NCBI RefSeq assembly: GCF_900187305.1
Contig: NZ_LT906434.1
Coordinates: forward strand, 372,001-436,000
Reading direction: 5' to 3'
Source: Neisseria zoodegmatis
GTDB taxonomy: Bacteria > Pseudomonadota > Gammaproteobacteria > Burkholderiales > Neisseriaceae
Length of the DNA: 64,000 nt
Shown here: positions 45,270 to 53,458 of the stretch, in pieces
Layout of the letters: each line of letters opens with the position of its first letter
Position numbering within the stretch: position 1 is the first letter of the stretch
Position numbers and translations under genes: made by a program
The notes under the pieces: model-generated
Database searches by the model: none
Seen by the model: the letters and a program-made list of their open reading frames with translations, nothing else
Told to the model about the DNA's origin: nothing

Positions 45270-45307
45270 AAAATAAAACAGACTGCCGAAGCAGTCTGTT
45301 TTATTTT
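45270..45307. terminator. Bidirectional intrinsic terminator between the lipoprotein gene and rpmE
   Basis: Perfect 17-bp stem AAAATAAAACAGACTGC / GCAGTCTGTTTTATTTT with a cgaa tetraloop, between convergent genes. Confidence 0.9.
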
Positions 45308-45324
45308 GTATCCGGGCTAAACGA

Positions 45325-45540
45325 TTAGCGTTTGAACATGTTGCCGAATTTTTGGTTGAATTTGTCAACGCGACCGGTGGTGTCAACGATTTTTTGTTGG
45401 CCGGTGTAGAAAGGGTGGCACAAAGAGCAAACCTCGATATTGAAGTTTTCTTTTGCCATGGTAGAACGGGTAGTGAATTTGTTGCCGCAAGAGCAAGTTA
45501 CATTCACGTCATGGTATTCGGGGTGAACATTTTGTTTCAT
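45325..45540 (-). CDS. rpmE: 50S ribosomal protein L31 (zinc-binding form)
   Basis: Ribosomal protein L31, 71 residues from the ATG at 45540 ([12 protein letters not shown]; gaaggaaaac-like purines upstream). The zinc-binding cysteines are present as C-S-C (16 and 18) and CSLC (37 and 40), so this is the C+ zinc form. NKFTTRSTM and [20 protein letters not shown] are family hallmarks. It is a single gene ended by the shared terminator. Confidence 0.96.
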   Translation of the reverse strand: MKQNVHPEYHDVNVTCSCGNKFTTRSTMAKENFNIEVCSLCHPFYTGQQKIVDTTGRVDKFNQKFGNMFKR

Positions 45541-45740
45541 TTTGTTTTCCTTTAGGTTGGCGGGCATAGGGGTTGTGCCTATGCTTCAAAGATAAGCCGC
45601 GTAGTATTTCTTTTTTTTTGCTTTCTGTCAAGGGGATATTGCGCGCTGCGGTTTAATCTGCGGCGGTTTTTTGCTAAAATCGCCACATTCGGCCATGCCC
45701 GCTTTTTGCTTGTGCGCGGTGAGGTCATGATGATTAATAC

Positions 45741-45767
45741 AGGCCGTCTGAAATTTTCAGACGGCCT
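45741..45767. repeat. Inverted DUS pair upstream of prmA
   Basis: AGGCCGTCTGAAA and TTTCAGACGGCCT almost abutting. It lies 18 bp before the prmA ATG, so it would be part of the 5' leader if transcription begins upstream. Confidence 0.6.
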
Positions 45768-45785
45768 TCAGACGGAACATGCTCT

Positions 45786-46673
45786 ATGTCTTACCAACAA
45801 ATCACGATTGCTGTAAAAGACCACTCTGCCGAACGCCTTGCCGACGCGCTGATGGATCACGGCGCGCTTTCTGCCGCGATTGAAGATGCTTATGCGGGCA
45901 CGGCCAACGAGCAGGCCATTTTCGGTGAGCCGGGCATGCCGGCCGAGCAAGTGTGGCAGCAAAGCAAAGTGATTGCTTTGTTTGGCGAAAATACGGATGT
46001 TGCCCCGATTGTGGCCGCCGCCGCCCAAGATTGCGGCCTGACCGTCAACACTTACGAAACCGAGCTGCTGCCCGAGCAGGATTGGGTGCGCTTAACACAG
46101 GCGCAGTTTGATCCGATTAAGATTTCCGACCGTTTGTGGATTACCCCTTCTTGGCACGAAGCGCCCGACGAGAACGCCGTCAACCTGCAACTGGATCCCG
46201 GTTTGGCTTTCGGCACAGGCAGCCACCCGACTACCCGCTTGTGCCTGCAATGGCTCGACGGCCATCTGAAAGGCGGAGAATCGGTGTTGGACTACGGTTG
46301 TGGCTCAGGCATTTTGGCGATTGCGGCCATGAAGCTAGGCGCGGGCGCGGCGACCGGTGTGGATATCGACGAACAGGCCATCCGCGCGAGTAACGATAAT
46401 GCCGCGCAAAACAATGTCGATGCACGTTTTTATCTGCCTGATGCGCTGCCGCAAGCGCAGTTTGACGTTGTCGTTGCCAATATTTTGGCGAACCCGCTGC
46501 GTATGCTCGGCGGCTTGCTGGCGGAGCGCACCAAGCAGGGCGGCCGTATCGTGTTGTCGGGCATTCTCGACGAACAAGTTGAAGAAATGAGCGGCATTTA
46601 CGCTGAATGGTTCGACATGGCGCCGGTGCAAATAGACGAAGGCTGGGCGTGTTTGAGCGGCGTCAAACGCTGA
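45786..46673 (+). CDS. prmA: Ribosomal protein L11 methyltransferase
   Basis: Class I methyltransferase trimethylating lysines of L11. The 295-residue product has the N-terminal substrate domain ([30 protein letters not shown]), the [11 protein letters not shown] segment, [22 protein letters not shown] (about 139-160), the SAM motif [19 protein letters not shown] (about 169) and [10 protein letters not shown] with LSGILDEQ. All are diagnostic. ruvC follows 26 bp downstream across a DUS. Confidence 0.96.
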   Translation: MSYQQITIAVKDHSAERLADALMDHGALSAAIEDAYAGTANEQAIFGEPGMPAEQVWQQSKVIALFGENTDVAPIVAAAAQDCGLTVNTYETELLPEQDWVRLTQAQFDPIKISDRLWITPSWHEAPDENAVNLQLDPGLAFGTGSHPTTRLCLQWLDGHLKGGESVLDYGCGSGILAIAAMKLGAGAATGVDIDEQAIRASNDNAAQNNVDARFYLPDALPQAQFDVVVANILANPLRMLGGLLAERTKQGGRIVLSGILDEQVEEMSGIYAEWFDMAPVQIDEGWACLSGVKR

Positions 46674-46699
46674 TCAGGCCGTCTGAAAAGTATTCCTGC

Positions 46700-47242
46700 A
46701 TGGCACATAATACCGTCCGCATTTTAGGCATAGACCCCGGCAGCCGCGTTACCGGCTTCGGTGTGATTGACGTGTGCGGACGCGAGCATTTTTATGTGGC
46801 GTCCGGCTGCATCAAAACCCCGCCGGATGCGCCGTTGGCTGAGCGGATTGCCGTGATTGTGAAGCATATCGACGAAATCGTTACCCTTTACCGACCGCAG
46901 CAGGCCGCCATTGAGCAGGTGTTTGTGAACGTGAACCCGGCTTCCACGCTGATGCTGGGGCAGGCGCGCGGCGCGGCGATGGCGGCTTTGGTGATGCGCG
47001 ATTTGCCCGTGTTTGAATACACCGCCCTGCAAGTGAAACAAGCCGTGGTAGGGAAGGGCAAAGCGGCAAAAGAGCAGGTGCAGCATATGGTGGTGCAGAT
47101 GCTCGGTTTGTCGGGCACGCCGCAGGCCGACGCCGCCGACGGTTTGGCCGTTGCGCTTACCCACGCTTTGCGCAACCACAGCCTCGCCGCCCAATTGCAA
47201 CAAGGCGGGCTTCACATTAAGCGCGGCAGATTTCAACCTTGA
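46700..47242 (+). CDS. ruvC: Crossover junction endodeoxyribonuclease RuvC
   Basis: Holliday junction resolvase acting with RuvAB. The ATG at 46700 gives 180 residues and the family start: [17 protein letters not shown] (8-24, catalytic Asp in GIDPG). [21 protein letters not shown] (about 69-89, catalytic Glu) and the C-terminal [12 protein letters not shown] (Asp pair, about 142) complete the active site. It begins just after a DUS 26 bp beyond prmA. ruvA and ruvB are not in the window. Confidence 0.96.
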   Translation: MAHNTVRILGIDPGSRVTGFGVIDVCGREHFYVASGCIKTPPDAPLAERIAVIVKHIDEIVTLYRPQQAAIEQVFVNVNPASTLMLGQARGAAMAALVMRDLPVFEYTALQVKQAVVGKGKAAKEQVQHMVVQMLGLSGTPQADAADGLAVALTHALRNHSLAAQLQQGGLHIKRGRFQP

Positions 47243-47295
47243 TTTATCGCTTATAATCCCTTCTCTCCACCCAATAAGGCCGTCTGAAAACTGCC

Positions 47296-48165
47296 ATGAA
47301 ATTTGCCTTTATTATTCTCTATTTAATCCAGCTTTTGCCTTTCGGCATGATTCAGAAGCTGGCCGATTTTATCGGCTGGTTGGCCTATTACGCCGTGGCA
47401 CCGCGCCGCCGTGTCGGTACGGTGAATCTGCAAAAATGCTTCCCCGAATGGAGCGAAACGCAACGCCAAGCCGTTTTAAAACGCCATTTCCAGCACATGG
47501 CCAAGCTCATGCTCGAATACGGCCTGTATTGGTACACACCGGCAGAGCGCTTGCGCAGCTTGGTGCGCTATCAAGATAAACATCATCTCGACAATGCTTT
47601 GGCTGCCGGAGAAAAAGTGATTCTGCTTTATCCGCATTTCACCGCATTTGAGATGGCGGTTTATACGCTGAATCAAGATGTGCCGCTAATCAGCATGTAT
47701 TCCCATCAAAAAAACAAAGCCCTAGACGAGCAAATCCTCAAAGGCCGCCACCGCTACAACAATGTTTTCCTGCTTGGCCGCAATGACGGCCTGCGTGCCA
47801 TCATCAAACAACTGCGGCAAAACGACGCGCCGTTTCTGTATCTTCCCGATCAGGATTTCGGCCGCAAAGATTCGATTTTTGTGAACTTCTTCGGCATCCA
47901 AGCCGCCACCATCGAGGGCTTGAGCCGTATTGCCGCACTCACCAAAGCCAAAGTGATTCCCGCCATTCCCACCCGCGAAGCCGACGGCACGGTTACGCTG
48001 CGTTTCTATCCCGCATGGGAAAACTTTCCGACCGATAACGTTGTCAACGATACCCAGCGCATGAACGATTTCATCGAAGCGCGGGTGCGCGAACAGCCGG
48101 AACAGTATTTCTGGCTGCACAAACGTTTCAAAACGCGCCCCGAAGGAGAGGCCGGCTTTTATTGA
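47296..48165 (+). CDS. Lipid A late acyltransferase (LpxL/HtrB family)
   Basis: Inner-membrane acyltransferase adding a secondary acyl chain to lipid A. The 289 residues begin with a membrane anchor (FAFIILYLIQLLPFGMI), followed by RRRVGTVNLQKCFPEWSE. The catalytic HX4E motif is H-F-T-A-F-E in LYPHFTAFEM (about residue 116). Later motifs are FLLGRNDGLRAIIKQL, YLPDQDFGRKDSIFVNFFG and WLHKRFKTRPEGE, standard for LpxL/LpxM. I cannot tell whether it is the LpxL1-like or LpxL2-like paralogue, so no symbol is given. A DUS lies upstream and another just after the stop. Confidence 0.9.
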   Translation: MKFAFIILYLIQLLPFGMIQKLADFIGWLAYYAVAPRRRVGTVNLQKCFPEWSETQRQAVLKRHFQHMAKLMLEYGLYWYTPAERLRSLVRYQDKHHLDNALAAGEKVILLYPHFTAFEMAVYTLNQDVPLISMYSHQKNKALDEQILKGRHRYNNVFLLGRNDGLRAIIKQLRQNDAPFLYLPDQDFGRKDSIFVNFFGIQAATIEGLSRIAALTKAKVIPAIPTREADGTVTLRFYPAWENFPTDNVVNDTQRMNDFIEARVREQPEQYFWLHKRFKTRPEGEAGFY

Positions 48166-48633
48166 TTTTTCAGACGGCCTCCAATCATTCATCACACCTT
48201 GCTTACTCATTGATTCACAATCGCTACGCCGAACTACATACTCCTATTTTCAGACGGCCTAGCCAAAAAAACAGCGGCTGCGTTTCTTTCTTCATAAACC
48301 CCTCTTACCCATGCCCAAGCGGCTTGCATCAAATCTTTTATCCTGTCATATCATCATCTTGTAAATAAATTAATATTCGGTAGAAGCCACCAATAAATGC
48401 TGAAAAATCCGCATAAGTTGGAGAAAAATCCTGCCGTTTGCAGCAAATGCCCCGAAAAATTCCAAAAACATCTTGTTTGGCGCATCCTAAAGGAATGGTT
48501 ATAAATCAAAAACTTTCAAAGCGGGGCTTGGCAAGGCAGGAAAAAAAGCGTACATTCCGACTACACCGAACTACATGCGCAACAGCGCACACGGTGATCC
48601 AAAAATCAAGCGAGAACAAAGGAGTAGAAATAA
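48166..48633. other. Intergenic region upstream of aceA
   Basis: 468 bp with no gene I can support. Single DUS copies occur near 48170 and 48249, both in the terminator-like orientation for the acyltransferase gene. The aceA promoter must lie here, but I see no unambiguous -35/-10 pair. The Shine-Dalgarno aaaggag (about 48618) is clear. Confidence 0.5.
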
Positions 48634-50232
48634 ATGGCAAATTACCAAAACGAGATTAAAGTTGCAGACGAGCTGAAACAGAAAAACGGCAACGGCTGGC
48701 ACAACATCACCCCCGAATATGTTGCCCGCATGCGTTTGCAAAACCGCTTCAAAACAGGCTTGGACATCGCAAAATACACTGCCGCTATTATGCGTAAAGA
48801 CATGGCAGAATACGATGCCGACCACGGCAAATACACCCAATCGCTGGGCTGCTGGCACGGTTTCGTTGCTCAACAAAAATTAATTTCCATCAAAAAACAC
48901 CAAAAAACCACCGACAAACGCTATTTATACCTCTCAGGCTGGATGGTTGCCGGTTTGCGTTCCAAATTCGGCCCGCTGCCCGACCAATCTATGCACGAAA
49001 AAACTTCCGTGCCTGAGTTGATCGAAGAAATCTACACCTTCCTGCGCCAAGCCGATGCCCGCGAGCTGGACTTGCTGTTTACCGCGCTGGATGATGCCAA
49101 CAAAGCCGGCGATTCTGCCAAAGCCAAAGAAATCCAAAACCAAATCGACAACTACGAAACCCACGTTGTGCCGATTATTGCCGATATTGATGCCGGTTTC
49201 GGTAACGCAGAAGCCACTTACCTGCTGGCGAAAAAATTGATTGAAGCCGGTGCTTGCTGTATCCAAATCGAAAACCAAGTATCCGACGAGAAACAATGTG
49301 GCCACCAAGACGGTAAAGTAACCGTACCGCACTCTGATTTCTTGGCGAAAATCAATGCCGTACGCTATGCATTCTTGGAGCTGGGCGTTGACGACGGCGT
49401 GATCGTTGCCCGTACCGACTCTTTGGGTGCCGGCCTGACCAAACAAATCGCGTTCTCTGCCGAAAAAGGCGACTTGGGCGACCAATACAACAGCTTCTTG
49501 GACGGCGAAGAAATCACCGACCTGAGCCAAGTGAAACCCGGCGACGTGATCGTGAACACCAACGGCAAAACCATCAAGCCGACCCGCTTGGCCAGCAACC
49601 TGTTCCAATTCCGCAAAGGCACCGGTATTGACCGCGTAGTGTTGGATTGTATTACCTCTCTGCAAAACGGCGCCGATCTGCTGTGGATTGAAACCGAAAA
49701 ACCGCACGTCGGCCAAATCAAAGAGATGATGGACAAAATCCGTGCCGTTATCCCGAATGCCAAGCTGGTGTACAACAACAGCCCGTCGTTCAACTGGACG
49801 CTGAACTTCCGTCAACAAGTGTTCGACGCTTGGAAAGAAGCCGGTAAAGACGTTTCTGCTTACGACCGCGATAAGCTGATGAGCGCCGATTACGACGATA
49901 CCGATTTGGCTAAAGAAGCCGATGAGAAAATCCGCACCTTCCAACGTGATGCTTCACGCGAAGCCGGTATTTTCCACCACCTCATCACTCTGCCGACTTA
50001 CCATACCGCCGCCTTGTCTACCGACACTTTGGCAAAAGGCTACTTCGCCGACGAAGGTATGCTGGCTTATGTGAAGAACGTTCAACGTCAAGAAATCCGC
50101 AACGGCATCGCATGTGTGAAACACCAAAACATGGCCGGTTCGGACATTGGCGACAACCACAAAGAATACTTTGCCGGTGAAGCTGCGTTGAAAGCAGGCG
50201 GTAAAGACAACACCATGAATCAATTCTCTTAA
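48634..50232 (+). CDS. aceA: Isocitrate lyase (large, Pseudomonas-type)
   Basis: Splits isocitrate into glyoxylate and succinate, the entry of the glyoxylate shunt used on acetate or fatty acids. The 532-residue product is the longer form, known for example in Pseudomonas. The catalytic cysteine loop is EKQCGHQDGK (family KKCGH, about residue 216), with IADIDAGFGNAEATYLLAKKLIEAG before it and VARTDSLGAGLTKQIAF after it. PSFNWTL (about 389) and the C-terminal cap follow. Base composition matches the chromosome. Malate synthase is not in the window. Pathogenic Neisseria are usually reported to lack isocitrate lyase, so this separates the organism from them (memory-based). Confidence 0.95.
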   Translation: MANYQNEIKVADELKQKNGNGWHNITPEYVARMRLQNRFKTGLDIAKYTAAIMRKDMAEYDADHGKYTQSLGCWHGFVAQQKLISIKKHQKTTDKRYLYLSGWMVAGLRSKFGPLPDQSMHEKTSVPELIEEIYTFLRQADARELDLLFTALDDANKAGDSAKAKEIQNQIDNYETHVVPIIADIDAGFGNAEATYLLAKKLIEAGACCIQIENQVSDEKQCGHQDGKVTVPHSDFLAKINAVRYAFLELGVDDGVIVARTDSLGAGLTKQIAFSAEKGDLGDQYNSFLDGEEITDLSQVKPGDVIVNTNGKTIKPTRLASNLFQFRKGTGIDRVVLDCITSLQNGADLLWIETEKPHVGQIKEMMDKIRAVIPNAKLVYNNSPSFNWTLNFRQQVFDAWKEAGKDVSAYDRDKLMSADYDDTDLAKEADEKIRTFQRDASREAGIFHHLITLPTYHTAALSTDTLAKGYFADEGMLAYVKNVQRQEIRNGIACVKHQNMAGSDIGDNHKEYFAGEAALKAGGKDNTMNQFS

Positions 50233-50262
50233 TCCCGATTTAGGATAAGAAGAGAATGGATG

Positions 50263-50299
50263 TTTCAGACGGCCTCACCTCTTAGGATGCCGTCTGAAA
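50263..50299 (+). terminator. DUS-hairpin terminator after aceA
   Basis: TTTCAGACGGCCT and, on the right, an AT-DUS-form arm GATGCCGTCTGAAA, 31 bp past the aceA stop. Confidence 0.55.
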
Positions 50300-50307
50300 C
50301 CACCCTC

Positions 50308-50425
50308 TTTATTTGCACAGAGTTGAGCTGTGCAAATAAAGGCAGGCGTAAAAGCCTGTATTGTTTGTGAAGCGTAAATCTCTGATTTGAGGTATTGGGC
50401 AATCCTTTGGGATTGCCCCTTTTTT
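50308..50425 (+). ncRNA. Candidate structured small RNA (four stem-loops ending in an intrinsic terminator)
   Basis: Four consecutive perfect hairpins occur in 118 bp: TTTATTTGCACAG/CTGTGCAAATAAA (50308-50340), CAGGC/GCCTG (50343-50358), AAATC/GATTT (50376-50388) and GGGCAATCC/GGATTGCCC (50397-50418). A T6 run follows. The last is a textbook intrinsic terminator, yet the preceding protein gene (aceA) already ends 165 bp upstream with its own hairpin, and no ORF lies between. This suggests an independent small RNA or a 3'-UTR-derived RNA. No known family is recognised, and the plus-strand direction is inferred from the T-run. Confidence 0.5.
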
Positions 50426-50517
50426 ATGCGCCGCGAGCCGGCAGCGACATTCATCGTTCAGCATCTCAAATCAACATAAGCAGCCTGAAACGCTTCGGCT
50501 TATCTTTTTACACAGCC

Positions 50518-50561
50518 TTGAGGCCGTCTGAAACCATCAAACCAGTTTCAGACGGCCTCAA
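50518..50561 (+). terminator. DUS hairpin upstream of mnmG
   Basis: TTGAGGCCGTCTGAAAC and GTTTCAGACGGCCTCAA form a 16- to 17-bp stem, 43 bp before the mnmG start. It has no T-run, so it may act on mnmG expression rather than terminate. Confidence 0.5.
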
Positions 50562-50604
50562 AAGCGCGTACAATCACGCTATTTTTCCTATTGCATTCAA
50601 CACC

Positions 50605-52491
50605 ATGATTTACCCCAAAACCTATGATGTCATCGTGGTCGGCGGCGGCCACGCCGGCACCGAAGCCGCTCTTGCCGCCGCACGCATGGGCGCACAAACC
50701 TTATTGTTGTCGCACAATATCGAAACCCTCGGCCAAATGTCGTGCAATCCGTCTATCGGCGGCATCGGCAAAGGCCACCTCGTGCGCGAACTCGACGCGC
50801 TCGGCGGTGCCATGGCGCTGGCTACCGATATATCGGGCATTCAATTCCGCCGTCTGAACGCCAGCAAAGGCCCCGCCGTGCGCGCCACCCGCGCCCAAGC
50901 CGACCGCATCCTCTATAAAGCCGCCATCCGCCACATGCTGGAAAACCAAGAAAACTTAGACCTTTTCCAGCAGTCGGTGGAAGACATCACCGTGGAAGGC
51001 GACCACGTTTCCGGCGTGATGACTGCCATGGGTGTCGAGTTCAAAGCCCGCAGCGTCGTGCTCACCGCAGGCACATTCCTTGCCGGCAAAATCCACATCG
51101 GCTTGGAAAACTACGCAGGCGGACGCGCAGGCGACCCTGCCGCACAAGGCTTGTCAGGCCGTCTGAAAGAACTGGCGCTGCCCGTCGCCCGCCTCAAAAC
51201 CGGCACCCCGCCGCGCATCGACGGGCGCACCATCGACTTCTCCAAACTTACCGAGCAACCCGGCGATACCCCCGTGCCCGTGTTTTCCGTGCGCGGCAGC
51301 GCCGCCCTGCACCCGCGCCAAGTGTCGTGCTGGATTACCCACACCAACCTGCAAACCCACGACATCATCCGCTCCGGTTTCGACCGCAGCCCCATGTTCA
51401 CCGGCAAAATCGAAGGTGTCGGCCCGCGCTACTGCCCCTCGATTGAAGACAAAATCAACCGCTTTGCCGACAAAGACAGCCATCAAATCTTCTTAGAACC
51501 CGAAGGCCTGACCACCAACGAATACTATCCGAACGGTATTTCCACCAGCCTGCCGTTCGACATCCAGCTCGCCCTCGTGCGCTCCATGAAAGGCTTGGAA
51601 AACGCCCACATCCTGCGCCCCGGCTACGCCATCGAATACGACTATTTCGACCCGCGCAACCTCAAAGCCAGCCTCGAAACCAAAACCATCAACGGCCTGT
51701 TTTTCGCCGGACAAATCAACGGCACCACCGGCTACGAAGAAGCCGCCGCACAAGGCCTGCTGGCAGGCGCGAATGCCGTGCAGTACATCCGCGAACAAGA
51801 GCCGCTCACCCTGCGCCGCGAACAAGCCTACCTCGGCGTGTTGGTAGACGACTTAATCACCAAAGGCGTGAACGAGCCTTACCGTATGTTCACCAGCCGC
51901 GCCGAATACCGCCTGCAACTGAGGGAAGACAACGCCGATATACGCCTCACCGAGGCCGGCCACAAAATCGGCTTGGTTTCCGAAGCCCAATGGCAGAAAT
52001 TCGAGCGCAAACGCGAAAGCATCGAGCGTGAAATCCAACGCCTGCGTAGCACATGGTACACCCCTGCCAAACTGCCCGAGAGCGAACAAGAACGCGTGTT
52101 CGGCCAAAAACTTTCCCGCGAAGCCAATCTGCACGACCTTCTGCGCCGTCCCAATCTCGACTACGCCGCCCTAATGACCCTGCCCGATGCCAAACCCGAA
52201 CAGGAATTGGACGGCGAAGTGATCGAACAAGTGGAAATCCAAGTGAAATATCAAGGCTATATCGACCGCCAAAACGAAGAAATCGAAGGCCGCCGCGATA
52301 TCGAAACCCTGAAACTGCCGTCTGAAATCGATTACAGCAAAGTCAAAGGCCTGTCGGCGGAAGTGCAGCAGAAACTCAACCTCAACCGCCCCGAAACCGT
52401 AGGCCAAGCCTCGCGCATTTCCGGCGTAACCCCCGCCGCCGTCGCCTTGCTGATGGTGCATTTGAAGCGCGGGTTTAAGGATGCGAAGTAA
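50605..52491 (+). CDS. mnmG: tRNA uridine-5-carboxymethylaminomethyl modification enzyme MnmG
   Basis: FAD protein that works with MnmE to modify the wobble uridine of several tRNAs (cmnm5U34). I use the ATG at 50605 (628 residues), which gives the canonical start [20 protein letters not shown]; the longer reading frame extends through hairpins and cannot be right. FAD motif [18 protein letters not shown] (about 11-28), the signature [36 protein letters not shown], the second signature [22 protein letters not shown] and the C-terminal helical domain with [15 protein letters not shown]. Length matches the family. Also called gidA. Confidence 0.97.
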   Translation: MIYPKTYDVIVVGGGHAGTEAALAAARMGAQTLLLSHNIETLGQMSCNPSIGGIGKGHLVRELDALGGAMALATDISGIQFRRLNASKGPAVRATRAQADRILYKAAIRHMLENQENLDLFQQSVEDITVEGDHVSGVMTAMGVEFKARSVVLTAGTFLAGKIHIGLENYAGGRAGDPAAQGLSGRLKELALPVARLKTGTPPRIDGRTIDFSKLTEQPGDTPVPVFSVRGSAALHPRQVSCWITHTNLQTHDIIRSGFDRSPMFTGKIEGVGPRYCPSIEDKINRFADKDSHQIFLEPEGLTTNEYYPNGISTSLPFDIQLALVRSMKGLENAHILRPGYAIEYDYFDPRNLKASLETKTINGLFFAGQINGTTGYEEAAAQGLLAGANAVQYIREQEPLTLRREQAYLGVLVDDLITKGVNEPYRMFTSRAEYRLQLREDNADIRLTEAGHKIGLVSEAQWQKFERKRESIEREIQRLRSTWYTPAKLPESEQERVFGQKLSREANLHDLLRRPNLDYAALMTLPDAKPEQELDGEVIEQVEIQVKYQGYIDRQNEEIEGRRDIETLKLPSEIDYSKVKGLSAEVQQKLNLNRPETVGQASRISGVTPAAVALLMVHLKRGFKDAK

Positions 52492-52496
52492 GCAGT

Positions 52497-52557
52497 AAAA
52501 AATCAGGCGTTGTTTACGGCTTTGCTTCTCGCAAACCATAAACAACGCCTGATTTTT
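52497..52557. terminator. Bidirectional terminator between mnmG and the immunity-type gene
   Basis: AAAAATCAGGCGTTGTTTA and its exact complement TAAACAACGCCTGATTTTT, a 19-bp stem with a 23-nt loop, lying between convergent genes. Confidence 0.85.
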
Positions 52558-52590
52558 CTATACCTCAGGCCGTTTGAAAAAATATTGGGG

Positions 52591-53040
52591 TTAATCTATA
52601 TCAGCTTTTTTTAGCCTAACCCTTTCTGCCCATGTTTCTCTAGGTATATGGTAGACATTTTCAGCCTCATCTTTAGTTAAGTCACTTATTCCTCTCATAA
52701 AAAGATTCGGCCAGCTGTCATTTTCAGAGATATAGGCAAAACGGATATTAAATTTCCCCGAGTCTGATAAGCTGATATGGCAATGCGTCCATGGTTCTTT
52801 TTCTTTAAATGGGGGAAGGCTTCTTATGTTTTCTAATAAATCCAATATATCAGCGGCAGTTTCTGGAGTTTCTCCGAAGCCAAACCATTTAACTTCTCCA
52901 TTAACAATAAAATCAATCGTATACCCTGAATTTCCATTAAATAATTGTGCATAGTAGTTTATGCATGAAGACTCTTTTGGAAAAAAAGTCCATATTATTT
53001 TTGCGATTTTTGTATAAACTTCTTCAATATTTTTGTCCAT
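52591..53040 (-). CDS. DUF600/YezG-like putative immunity protein
   Basis: 149-residue soluble protein that resembles the YezG/DUF600 immunity family of contact-dependent and polymorphic toxin systems: an N-terminal helix EEVYTKIAKIIWTFFP, then YYAQLFNGNSGYTIDFIVN, and a long helix with DLLENIRSLPPFKEKEPW before the strand TLSL-like HISLSDSGKFNIRFAY. The call is by pattern only. The gene is AT-rich with A/T-ending codons relative to mnmG, pointing to horizontal origin. No matching toxin gene (maf, cdiA or LXG type) lies in the window, so it appears as an orphan immunity gene. It could otherwise be an unrelated small cytosolic protein. Confidence 0.62.
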   Translation of the reverse strand: MDKNIEEVYTKIAKIIWTFFPKESSCINYYAQLFNGNSGYTIDFIVNGEVKWFGFGETPETAADILDLLENIRSLPPFKEKEPWTHCHISLSDSGKFNIRFAYISENDSWPNLFMRGISDLTKDEAENVYHIPRETWAERVRLKKADID

Positions 53041-53236
53041 TTTACTTGATCGAGATTGCCTTTGTTATTGATTGGTTGCGAGGTTATGTTATTTAGAGTG
53101 AGGCCGTCTGAAAAAGATTTTTAGCGAAACTCGCAAGGCTTGTTTTGGTGAGCTCACCAAGTTCGCTTTCAGACGGCCTTAATCGAAAAGTAAGGGCATG
53201 AGTTTTTAATCCAAAAACTCTTAAAATGACCTAAAA
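53041..53236. other. Intergenic region between the immunity-type gene and tRNA-Lys
   Basis: Nearly 200 bp with no gene. It holds a DUS at about 53100 and an extended DUS-associated repeat (agcgaaactcgc...gagctcaccaagttcgctttcagacggcctt, about 53120-53180) resembling sequences at 8.1, 17.3 and 58.3 kb. Confidence 0.5.
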
Positions 53237-53272
53237 ACAAAACAGGCTGCAATTGCTTGCAGCCTGTTTTGT
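53237..53272 (-). terminator. Terminator of tRNA-Lys
   Basis: ACAAAACAGGCTGCAA and TTGCAGCCTGTTTTGT, a 16-bp perfect stem around ttgc, 8 bp from the tRNA 3' end. Confidence 0.88.
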
Positions 53273-53280
53273 GATTTATC

Positions 53281-53356
53281 TGGTGGGTCGTGAAGGATTC
53301 GAACCTTCGACCAACGGATTAAAAGTCCGCTGCTCTACCAGCTGAGCTAACGACCC
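53281..53356 (-). tRNA. tRNA-Lys (anticodon TTT)
   Basis: 76-nt cloverleaf on the minus strand. Acceptor GGGTCGT/ACGACCC, D-arm GCTCagctggtaGAGC, anticodon stem CGGAC.../GTCCG with the loop carrying TTT, T-arm GAAGGTTCGAATCCTTC, encoded CCA. It lies downstream of pilC on the same strand. Confidence 0.95.
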
Positions 53357-53458
53357 GAATAAGAATGGAATTATATAAAACAATCATTCTTACGTCAATC
53401 GGTTTATACCATTTCTTTCTCAGAAAAATCAGGAAGCAGATCGAAATAAACTTTCAAT

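Noticed and set aside
50395..50604. N-terminal extension of mnmG
   Set aside because: It begins in the terminator of the candidate RNA and crosses a DUS hairpin; the family start [15 protein letters not shown] is at 50605.
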